Source: an uncultured Verrucomicrobia subdivision 3 bacterium (lineage in GTDB: Bacteria > Verrucomicrobiota > Verrucomicrobiia > Limisphaerales > DASXHY01). Taken from it: a DNA stretch of 64,000 nucleotides. The position numbers and the translations under genes are program-made. The stretch covers positions 50,319-114,318 of the forward strand of contig CALBZA010000049.1 in assembly GCA_937890005.1 (NCBI GenBank), in the 5' to 3' direction. The notes under the pieces were generated by a model. It was not told where the DNA came from. It did not search any database and worked only from the letters and a program-made list of their open reading frames with translations. Positions 1 through 7,069 of the stretch are shown piece by piece. The first letter of the stretch is position 1. The number at the start of each line of letters is the position of its first letter.

Positions 1-370
1 GCAGCAGGCAATTGGCGAGCGCGAGGAACACGGACGTTTTTCCGAACACGATCCAGCAGCTCAGAAACGCGATGCCGGTCAGCAGTTCCACCAGGAAGTA
101 ACGCGGTGAAATCGGCGCCTCACAGTTCTTGCATTTTCCCTGCAACAGCAGCCACGTGAGCAACGGAATGTTGAGATACCACGGAATTGAATACTTGCAG
201 TGCGGACAATGGGACGGCGGCGAGATGACGCTTTGATCCAGCGGAAGCCGGTGAATCACCACATTCAAAAAACTGCCCACCATGCTCCCGAACACGAAGA
301 ATACCACTGACCAGAAATGAAACGGCACGGCGCTCCAGTTGCGGATATCGAAAATGGCGTCAAATCCCAT
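1..370 (-). CDS. Prepilin peptidase (type IV leader peptidase), 5' part only
   Basis: The gene runs off the left edge, so only about 123 N-terminal residues are visible. It would be an inner-membrane aspartic protease that cleaves type IV pilin or type II secretion pseudopilin leaders. The visible part has a hydrophobic first segment (VVFFVFGSMVGSFLNVVIHR) and the paired cysteine motif CPHC...CKNC of the cytoplasmic zinc loop, followed by the family signature ISPRYFLVELLTG. The catalytic aspartates would lie beyond the edge. The ATG at 370 overlaps the 3' end of aroE by 11 bases, which suggests translational coupling. The N-methylating or non-methylating subtype cannot be judged from this fragment. 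Confidence 0.9.
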   Translation of the reverse strand, partial: MGFDAIFDIRNWSAVPFHFWSVVFFVFGSMVGSFLNVVIHRLPLDQSVISPPSHCPHCKYSIPWYLNIPLLTWLLLQGKCKNCEAPISPRYFLVELLTGIAFLSCWIVFGKTSVFLALANCLL

Positions 371-1283
371 AAACGTTTTTCTTCAACGCCGCGCGCATCG
401 TTTCAATCGGCGCAGTTCGCCCGCTCCAGATCTCGAACGCCTTGGCGCCCTGATACAGGAGCATTCCGAGTCCGTTGGCAACGCGGCTGCCCGCGGCCTG
501 CGCTGCTTTCAGAAACGGCGTTTCCGCCGGCCGATAAATCATGTCGTAGGCCGCATGCGCCTGTCGCAGCGAAAACTGCTTTCCATCGAGCGGCAATGGA
601 TCGTCCGGTGACAGTCCGAGCGAAGTCGCATTGATCGCGAGATCCACTTCGCCGCGCGGATAACCGAGCTGCACCTTGACGTTGAGATGACGCCGCCGGA
701 TTTCCGCCGCAACAGAACCGGCCTTCGACTGCGTCCGGTTGACGAGAAACAGTTCGCTGACGTTTTCTGCCGCAAGCTTCAATGCAGCCACCCGCCCTGC
801 TCCACCCGCGCCCAGGATCAGAACACGCGCGCCCTGCAATTCGATTCCGAGATCTTCACGAAGCGAACGCGCGATGGCGTCGGCGTCGGTGTTGAAGCCT
901 TGCATGCGGACTTTTTCGGGCGGGGCATCGTCGAATTGATGAATGGGAAGCCAGTTGCCGTTGCGATCTCGTCCTTCAAAACGCACCGTGTTCACCGCGC
1001 CCCAGAGTTTCACCGATTCGTCGTAGGCATCCATCATTTCCACGGCGAGCAGCTTGTGCGGCACGGTGAGATTCAGTCCGACGAAGTGCATCGATTTGGC
1101 GCCGAGCAGCGCCGGACGGAGTTCTTCCGGCCGGACGTCGAACGCAAGATAGCGCCAGTTCAAGCCCGCTTCAGCAATGGCTGCGTTCTGCATCGCAGGC
1201 GACGCGGAATGACGGATGGGACGCCCGAGCACCGCGCAATAACGCGTGCTGGCATTGATGGCGTTCAAGGAATCGTCGGACAC
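360..1283 (-). CDS. aroE: Shikimate dehydrogenase
   Basis: NADP-dependent reduction of 3-dehydroshikimate to shikimate, in the cytoplasm, in chorismate synthesis. Visible motifs are HSASPAMQN (shikimate binding), NLTVPHK (catalytic lysine), GAGGAGR with NRT (NADP binding), NATSLGL and a C-terminal QGAKAFEIW. A GTG at 1283 gives 307 residues. The frame stays open to an ATG at 1445, but that extension translates a GC-rich hairpin repeat (LSLTLSPR...) and is very unlikely to be protein. No strong ribosome binding site fixes the start, so it could also lie a few codons further in, near INASTRYCAVLG. The stop overlaps the prepilin peptidase start. Confidence 0.92.
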   Translation of the reverse strand: MSDDSLNAINASTRYCAVLGRPIRHSASPAMQNAAIAEAGLNWRYLAFDVRPEELRPALLGAKSMHFVGLNLTVPHKLLAVEMMDAYDESVKLWGAVNTVRFEGRDRNGNWLPIHQFDDAPPEKVRMQGFNTDADAIARSLREDLGIELQGARVLILGAGGAGRVAALKLAAENVSELFLVNRTQSKAGSVAAEIRRRHLNVKVQLGYPRGEVDLAINATSLGLSPDDPLPLDGKQFSLRQAHAAYDMIYRPAETPFLKAAQAAGSRVANGLGMLLYQGAKAFEIWSGRTAPIETMRAALKKNVYGI

Positions 1284-1376
1284 GCGGAGGTTATAGTCAG
1301 CCAGCACGCAAAGATCAAAGCGCAATGTAGTTGCGCGATCGACCTCGGCGCACTGAACAGACGCACCTGAAATGTT

Positions 1377-1421
1377 CCCTCTCCCCGCTGCGACGCGCGG
1401 GGAGAGGGTTAGGGAGAGGGG
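1377..1421. repeat. GC-rich dispersed inverted repeat, copy 1
   Basis: Perfect 12-base stem CCCTCTCCCCGC (1377-1388) and GCGGGGAGAGGG (1397-1408), followed by a second GGGAGAGGG. The same CCCTCTCC...GGAGAGGG architecture recurs at 1570-1617, 21221-21265 and 28386-28463. It lies in an artificial 5' extension of aroE. Confidence 0.8.
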
Positions 1422-1569
1422 ATTCTGGAGCTGACACACGAACAAGAATCTTCTCCTCTTGAACCGGGTTCAGGTTCGAATCGCGAAATCCATTTGGGAG
1501 AAAATCTCTCCACGCGTTTCGTCGCAGAAAGGAAGATGAGATGTTGATCTGAAACCTGAGTTAAAAAAC

Positions 1570-1617
1570 CTCCTCTCCCCAGCCCTCTCCTCCGGCTTTC
1601 GCTCGGAGGAGAGGGGG
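1570..1617. repeat. GC-rich dispersed inverted repeat, copy 2
   Basis: Perfect 12-base stem CCCTCTCCTCCG (1583-1594) and CGGAGGAGAGGG (1604-1615) around a 9-base loop, preceded by CCTCTCCCCAG. It is the closest relative of the copy at 21221-21265, in the opposite orientation. Confidence 0.8.
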
Positions 1618-1953
1618 ATCCAGGCACTGCGCTTTGCTGAAATTTCATCGATTCTGGTGCGCTGTCGTTGATGAACGGAACGCACCGGTCGGTGCGGAGA
1701 TATGGGCAAAGCGGCAGCTTTGCCCTGCCTGTTGTTGGCTGGCGAAGCAATGCTCCGCGCTCCGTTTGAGGAAATCCGCGAAACGCTGGCCGCACATTCA
1801 CACCGATTTGCAGGCAGAAAATCCGTGCGCGATGACGATTGTTCAGCTGCGGCATTTTCCCACCCCAACACACCCCAGCATCGCATGACAACATCGCGTG
1901 CTACGGTCCAACAGATGTTTTCAGACAGGACACTCCAAGGGACGCAGAGAGTG

Positions 1954-2814
1954 ATGGAGCCCGCGACAGGGACGTTGCGCGAAACTCTCAGCTGTGTTGG
2001 TCGTAATAGCGTTCTGCTCGTCGTCGCATTGTTTGCGTTCGCTGCATCAGCGTCGGGAGCGGAAGAAACCTTCACGCTTCAGACAAGTGATCCGAAAGAC
2101 CTCCAGCTTCGCACCACTCCATTCCTGTTCGTCGAGCGCCTCGCCTTTGCGCTCGATCGCCGGGCGGACAACGTTTTCGCAGACCAGTTGCGCTCGTTCA
2201 ACATGGTGAAATGGAGCCTGTCGTTGAACACAGTGAACGACGACTTTCGAGACCGGACGGACAGCGCGGCGAAGGGTGCTTTGTCGAAATCGATTTCCCA
2301 TGGATTTCGAGATGCCATTGCCGAATCGCCGTTCATGCTCTGGCTTGAAGATCGTCAGGCCACGCTCGCCGCTTTCCTCAAGGATTCCATCGACAGCGCG
2401 GAGGAGGAGGCAGTCTCGCCACTCGATGCGTCGTATGGACTCGTGGAACAATCGTGGTGGAGGAACGTCCGGCGCAACGGCGCCCTGCGTTTTGGATTGC
2501 GGCCTTTCAGGACGAGTCCCTACGCGTTCACCAGCTTTGCAGTTCGCGACGGCGACGAAGTGCTCTTTCTCGGACACTTGCGCTACTATTACGACCGGCT
2601 CGCGGAACATCGATTGGAACTCGCGACATCCATTCCGCTTGTGCACGGCTACATCCTCGATGTCGGCACGTCGTATCGCCCGTTGTCCGGCGAAGCGCCC
2701 GCCCGATTCGCGGTCAAGGTGTTCAAGGAACTTCGGATCGGCGGCATTGCTCACCTCGGATTTGAATTGAAGGAGCGCCCGGTGATACTGGCGGGACTGA
2801 CTTTTCCGCTCTGA
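1954..2814 (+). CDS. Hypothetical secreted protein
   Basis: I do not recognise this protein. From the ATG at 1954 it has 286 residues. An N-terminal export signal is visible (SVLLVVALFAFAASASGA, cleavage before EE). The mature part is mixed charged and aromatic sequence. The C-terminal third has alternating hydrophobic stretches and ends in a short hydrophobic-aromatic strand (AGLTFPL), which could fit a small outer-membrane beta structure, but that is only a guess. Other in-frame starts exist at 1915 and 1702. The 1954 start was chosen because it places the signal peptide near the N-terminus. It stands alone between two repeat regions. Confidence 0.7.
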   Translation: MEPATGTLRETLSCVGRNSVLLVVALFAFAASASGAEETFTLQTSDPKDLQLRTTPFLFVERLAFALDRRADNVFADQLRSFNMVKWSLSLNTVNDDFRDRTDSAAKGALSKSISHGFRDAIAESPFMLWLEDRQATLAAFLKDSIDSAEEEAVSPLDASYGLVEQSWWRNVRRNGALRFGLRPFRTSPYAFTSFAVRDGDEVLFLGHLRYYYDRLAEHRLELATSIPLVHGYILDVGTSYRPLSGEAPARFAVKVFKELRIGGIAHLGFELKERPVILAGLTFPL

Positions 2815-2931
2815 GGAATTCCCGGCATCCCCAGATGCCGCAGATTTTCACCTTCTTTATTCATCGGCGCAGAGAAAGAAAAATTCCGAGTACCCTTGCG
2901 TTTTCTAGTCTTTGCGTCTTTGCGTTAAAAT

Positions 2932-3332
2932 CCGTCTGCTTTCCCATCTGCGTGCATCGGCGAAATCTGCGGACTATCCAGTATCCGCAGATGACGCAGA
3001 TTTTCGCAGATTGCGGCGAACACCTTCTTTATTCACCGCAGAGACGCAGAGGCGCAGAGAACGGAAAAACTCTCAGAACCTCTGCGTCTTCGAGTCTTCG
3101 TGTTAATTCCGTCTGCTTTCCCATCTGCGTGCATCGGCGAAATCTGCGGACTATCCAGTATCCGCAGATGACGCAGATTTTCGCAGATTGCGGCGAACAC
3201 CTTCTTTATTCACCGCAGAGACGCAGAGGCGCAGAGAACGGAAAAACTCTCAGAACCTCTGCGTCTTCGAGTCTTCGTGTTAATTCCGTCTGCTTTCCCA
3301 TCTGCGTGCATCGGCGAAATCTGCGGACTATC
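2932..3332. repeat. 177-bp tandem repeat, 2.3 copies
   Basis: Two copies that appear identical by eye (2932-3108 and 3109-3285) and a 47-base third copy (3286-3332). Each unit contains ATCTGCGTGCATCGGCGAAATCTGCGG-type sequence, CGCAGATGACGCAGATTTTCGCAG, and CACCGCAGAGACGCAGAGGCGCAGAG, words that recur as complementary GCAGA/TCTGC stretches. A degenerate unit lies just upstream (about 2833-2931). An open frame crosses the array only because 177 is a multiple of three. Confidence 0.93.
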
Positions 3333-3451
3333 TCTGCGTCTCGGCCGTGAACTTACCATTTCCTCTCCTTTCAATGTGCTAAAGAGCAGCCCAATTCCCG
3401 ACGATTGGATTGTCATTGATCCTCGCCTCCTGTAGGCGTTTCGAATTGCCA

Positions 3452-4510
3452 ATGAAACCGCACGTTGATGCCGCTAAGTTCCCCGCGCGCTGGCGACAGC
3501 TGTCCAGCCTGACAGCTGCCACCACGCTCCTGCCCTTTTCGGCACCGGCAATCGTCTTCAACCTGATTCCGGAACCCGGCATGCCGCAATATGCTATCGA
3601 TGGATTCAATGCCGCCGCGTCAGTGTGGTCTTCTGTTCTGACCGACAACGTCACGATCAACATCCAGATTGGCTACGCGTCACTCGGGCCGAATATCATC
3701 GGCGAAACGACGAGCAGCTTCATCGAAGCCTCCTACGCCAGCACACTCGACGCTCTCGCAAGCCGCAGAACTTCGGCTGACGATTATTCGTCCTACGCCG
3801 CGCTTCAACAGGGAAGCAGCTTCACCCGGCTGATCAATCACACGATCGACAATCCGAACGGACCGAACAGCGCGACGCCTTATTTCGACACGATGGATCG
3901 TATCGGGCTGACCACCGCAAACGCGAAGGTGCTCGGACTTCTCGAACAGGACAGTTCGATCGACGCCGTGATCCGATTCAGCTCGGACTTCGAATTTGAT
4001 TTCAACAACGGGCCGTCGATCAATTTCTGGCAGATGGATTTCATTGGCGTTGCGGCGCATGAGATCGGTCATGCGCTGGGATTTGCCAGCGGTGTCGATG
4101 ACATCGACTATTTCCACGGCCAGTATCCTGGGGGCGAATTCAGCTCCAACCTGATCGACCTGTTTCGTTTTTCCCAGCTCAGCCTGTCGTACGGTCCCGG
4201 CATCCCGGATTACACTGCGGACAATCGCGACAAGTTCTTTTCAACCGACGGTGGTGAGACGGAACTGGCGTTGTTTTCGAACGGACTCAATTATGGCGAT
4301 GAGAGGCAGGCGAGTCATTGGAAAGACGATCTCGGGATCGGCCTGCTCGATCCCTCGGCCGACTACGGCGAAAAACTGAAGCTCACCCAGATGGAGTTGC
4401 GCGTGTTCGACGTGATGGGCTTCACGATCATTCCGGAACCGGCGCACGGCGCTTTGTTTGCGCTCGGGTTCCTTGCCTTTGGACTTCACCGATTCCGTCG
4501 GACCCGCTGA
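3452..4510 (+). CDS. PEP-CTERM zinc metalloprotease (NF038122-like)
   Basis: Exported metalloprotease of 352 residues. An N-terminal signal region ends near LLPFSAPA. The zinc site is HEIGHALGFASGVD (HExxHxxGxxxxxD, metzincin-like) at about residue 203. The C-terminus is a PEP-CTERM sorting signal: a PEP motif (IIPEPAHG), a hydrophobic helix (ALFALGFLAFGL), then a basic tail (HRFRRTR). That implies removal by an exosortase-type system and placement in the envelope or matrix. The family assignment rests on the motif spacing plus the PEP-CTERM tail. The start is the ATG at 3452. An upstream TTG at 3410 is possible but adds nothing signal-like. The substrate is unknown. Confidence 0.87.
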   Translation: MKPHVDAAKFPARWRQLSSLTAATTLLPFSAPAIVFNLIPEPGMPQYAIDGFNAAASVWSSVLTDNVTINIQIGYASLGPNIIGETTSSFIEASYASTLDALASRRTSADDYSSYAALQQGSSFTRLINHTIDNPNGPNSATPYFDTMDRIGLTTANAKVLGLLEQDSSIDAVIRFSSDFEFDFNNGPSINFWQMDFIGVAAHEIGHALGFASGVDDIDYFHGQYPGGEFSSNLIDLFRFSQLSLSYGPGIPDYTADNRDKFFSTDGGETELALFSNGLNYGDERQASHWKDDLGIGLLDPSADYGEKLKLTQMELRVFDVMGFTIIPEPAHGALFALGFLAFGLHRFRRTR

Positions 4511-4560
4511 TCGCTCGACGGGATGAAACCAACCGCCTGAACGGGCACGTCGGCCTGCCG

Positions 4561-5382
4561 TTACTTCGCGGCGTAACCGGGTTTGGGGCTTCCGTTCTCG
4601 TCGAGCTTGTCGCAGGCCCAGAGCAATCCGCGCGTGACCAGTTCGAGATAACGCGGATCTTCACACGTGGCGGTGTTGTGTCCGAGAGTGGTGTTGAAGA
4701 CACGTGTGCCTTCGTAATTGTTGATCCACGTGATCATCGCCTCCACTTCCCTCGTGCTGCCATCGCGCTGCGGAACGATCTGCTTTCCACGCGCGAGCGG
4801 AGTCACCGTCGGCCAGACCTGCAGATTGTTGTAAAGCTCTTCCTTGATCGTCGTCCAGTTCGTCAGCCCTTTCGTCACAGGATGATTTTGTTCCACGTGA
4901 ACAATCTCGATGGGCAGCTGCGGCCCGTGTCCGCGCGTGTCGAGTCCGGTGAAGGCGAACCAGTCCTTGAACTTTTGGAAATCGACCCGGTACGAATGCA
5001 TTGCGCAGTGCAGGTTGACCGCCGGCACACCGTCGCGATGCGCCTTCAAGATTCCTTGAACGAATTCAGCATCCTTCACGTCAGCGAAACATTCATCGTG
5101 AACGACGACGTCATATCCAGCGGCCCAGTTCGCGTTGGTGTAGATGCTGACGCGAAAGTCGCCACGGGTGCTACCCTCGTGAATGATTGTCCATTCCACC
5201 TTCGCGCGCGCCGAGATACCCTCCGTCAGAACCATTTTCTGCTTGTCGTATTCGTGGCAGCAGCCACCGGTGACGAACAGCGCCTTGAGCGGTTTGACCG
5301 GTTCCGCCGCGGTGAGATTGAAGCTGAAGGAAATGGCAGTGATCGCTAGCAACGTCCGGAATGTGGAAGCTGGATTTGGCAT
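4561..5382 (-). CDS. ThuA-like domain protein, exported
   Basis: A 273-residue protein with an N-terminal signal sequence (LLAITAISFSFNLTAAEP) and a ThuA-type glutamine-amidotransferase-like fold. Visible features are ALFVTGGCCHEYDKQK, DVVVHDECFADV, PAVNLHCAMHSYR and NTTLGHNTATCEDPRYLELVTRGLLWA. ThuA proteins are linked to sugar catabolism, but the exported versions common in planctomycetes and verrucomicrobia have no settled reaction. It is divergent (104-base gap) from a Tat-exported Gfo/Idh/MocA oxidoreductase. That pairing is frequent in these phyla and suggests a shared role in periplasmic sugar or sugar-derivative oxidation. Confidence 0.88.
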   Translation of the reverse strand: MPNPASTFRTLLAITAISFSFNLTAAEPVKPLKALFVTGGCCHEYDKQKMVLTEGISARAKVEWTIIHEGSTRGDFRVSIYTNANWAAGYDVVVHDECFADVKDAEFVQGILKAHRDGVPAVNLHCAMHSYRVDFQKFKDWFAFTGLDTRGHGPQLPIEIVHVEQNHPVTKGLTNWTTIKEELYNNLQVWPTVTPLARGKQIVPQRDGSTREVEAMITWINNYEGTRVFNTTLGHNTATCEDPRYLELVTRGLLWACDKLDENGSPKPGYAAK

Positions 5383-5485
5383 GCGAGCCTAGTAACATGC
5401 GCCCCATGGCGCAGCAAGCAGCAACAGCGACCCATTCGGGTCTGTTACCTTTCCGGCAGCGCTTCGTCTGGAAAAATCTGGCCTC

Positions 5486-6823
5486 ATGAATAATCCGCAA
5501 CCGGAAACGTCCGTTAACCCAAAACTAAACGCGAGTATGAACGAACCCTCAAACATTTCCCGCCGTAAATTCATCAGCAACGTTGCCATTGCCGGAGCGG
5601 CTGTCAGTGCTCTGCCACTGTTCAACGTTCATGCACAGGGCACACCGCGGAAATTCCGGATCGGTGTCATCGGCTGCGGCGGTCGCGGAACCGGCGCCAT
5701 CTCGAACATTCTCGAAGCTGGCAGAATCACCGGACATGAAGTCGAAATTTACGCGCTCGCAGATTTCTTTGCCGACCGCGCCGAAAACACAGGCAACCGA
5801 TTCAAGGTGCCGAAGGAACGCGCATTCGGCGGCGCAGATGCTTACCGCAAAGTCGTTGAGCAACCGGTGGACATCGTCCTCATGGCCACTCCACCCAATT
5901 TCCGCCCGTTGCATCTCGAAGCCGCGATCAAGGCAGGCAAACACGTTTTCATCGAGAAACCGGTTGCCGTCGATCCCGTCGGCGCGCGCAAAGTGATCGA
6001 ACTGGGCGAGGAAGCGAAACGCAAGGGACTCGCGGTGGTGGCCGGCACTCAACGGCGTCATTCGGGCAATTATCTGCGCAACCAGGCCGCAGTCGCCCAG
6101 GGCGCCATCGGCAAAATCGTGGGCGGCACCGTCAGCTGGTGCGGCGGTGAACTCTGGTATCGACGCCGTCAGCCGGACGACACCGACGCCAGCTACATGG
6201 CGAAAAACTGGACGAGCTTCATGGAAATGTCCGGCGACCACATCGTCGAACAGCACGTCCACAACATCGACGTGGCAAACTGGTTCATCGGACGCACACC
6301 GATCTCGGCCGTTGGGTTCGGCGGACGCGCCCGCCGCAAGACGGGCAATCAGTTCGATTTTTTCAGCATTGATTTCAACTACGGCGAGGATTGCCACATT
6401 CACAGCATGTGCCGCCAGATCCGTGGCTGTTATGATTCCGTGAGCGAGTTTTTTGTCGGAACCGAAGGCAGCACGTTTGGCGCAGGCAAAATGCAGTCAA
6501 GCAAACTGGCGAGCCTCACCATTCCGGAATTCGCCACACATCGCGACGGCCAGGTTCAGGAACAGGTCAACCTGCTCAACAGCATTGCCGCCGAAAAGCC
6601 ATTGAACGAAGCCCGCAACGTCGCGGAATCCACACTGAGCGCCATCATGGGCCGCATCGCAGCCTACACCGGCCAGATGGTGCGCTGGAGCGATCTTGTG
6701 TCGAACACCAGTTCGCCGTGGTACAACCTCACCGCTTCACCCTCCGCGGAAGACTTCGAAACCGGCAAAGTGGTCGCGCCGAAGGACGACGTCTGTCCGG
6801 TGCCTGGCGAATCGAGAGCCTGA
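5486..6823 (+). CDS. Gfo/Idh/MocA family oxidoreductase, Tat-exported
   Basis: NAD(P)-dependent oxidoreductase of 445 residues acting on an unknown sugar or inositol-like substrate. A twin-arginine signal is visible (SRRKFISNVAIAGAAV), so the enzyme is probably folded with its cofactor before export. The Rossmann motif IGVIGCGGRGTGA follows, then the EKP motif (GKHVFIEKPVAVD) typical of the family, and GDHIVEQHVHNIDVANW with candidate catalytic histidines. The ATG at 5486 is used; an ATG at 5537 would start just before the Tat motif and is equally plausible. A strong intrinsic terminator follows at 6927. Confidence 0.9.
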   Translation: MNNPQPETSVNPKLNASMNEPSNISRRKFISNVAIAGAAVSALPLFNVHAQGTPRKFRIGVIGCGGRGTGAISNILEAGRITGHEVEIYALADFFADRAENTGNRFKVPKERAFGGADAYRKVVEQPVDIVLMATPPNFRPLHLEAAIKAGKHVFIEKPVAVDPVGARKVIELGEEAKRKGLAVVAGTQRRHSGNYLRNQAAVAQGAIGKIVGGTVSWCGGELWYRRRQPDDTDASYMAKNWTSFMEMSGDHIVEQHVHNIDVANWFIGRTPISAVGFGGRARRKTGNQFDFFSIDFNYGEDCHIHSMCRQIRGCYDSVSEFFVGTEGSTFGAGKMQSSKLASLTIPEFATHRDGQVQEQVNLLNSIAAEKPLNEARNVAESTLSAIMGRIAAYTGQMVRWSDLVSNTSSPWYNLTASPSAEDFETGKVVAPKDDVCPVPGESRA

Positions 6824-6926
6824 TTGGCTGATCGTCTGAACTTCTGAAGTGAGCGCGATCTGCGGTTGCAGATCGTCGCGGGAACGTCAGATCGAAAGTT
6901 CGTTTTTCATCGGTTCCATCGAACTT

Positions 6927-6968
6927 CTCGCCGTCGAATCCGGTTGATTCGGCGGCGAGTTTTCTTTG
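6927..6968 (+). terminator. Intrinsic terminator after the oxidoreductase gene
   Basis: A 14-base stem CTCGCCGTCGAATC (6927-6940) and GATTCGGCGGCGAG (6946-6959), with one G-T wobble and a 5-base loop, is followed by TTTTCTTTG. Confidence 0.9.
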
Positions 6969-7069
6969 TTCCAGCCTGTAGTTTTCTCGATGTCCGTTCC
7001 GCATAAAACCGCAGCAGAACTGGCTTGTCTTCCATTTTCGAAACCCTAGTTTCGGAGCGCAATCGAGCC

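Larger units (their letters stand above)
1284..1953. other. Intergenic region with two hairpin repeats
   Basis: About 670 bases between the divergent aroE and hypothetical genes. It holds two members of a dispersed GC-rich inverted repeat (1377-1421 and 1570-1617, listed separately). No convincing gene is present. The frame of the downstream hypothetical gene is open from 1702, but its first 84 codons show no protein-like pattern. Confidence 0.6.

Noticed and set aside
360..1445. Long form of aroE starting at ATG 1445
   Set aside because: The extra 54 codons translate a GC-rich hairpin repeat.
2835..3350. Open frame of 171 codons across the tandem repeat
   Set aside because: It exists only because the repeat unit is divisible by three; the translated text is repeated and not protein-like.
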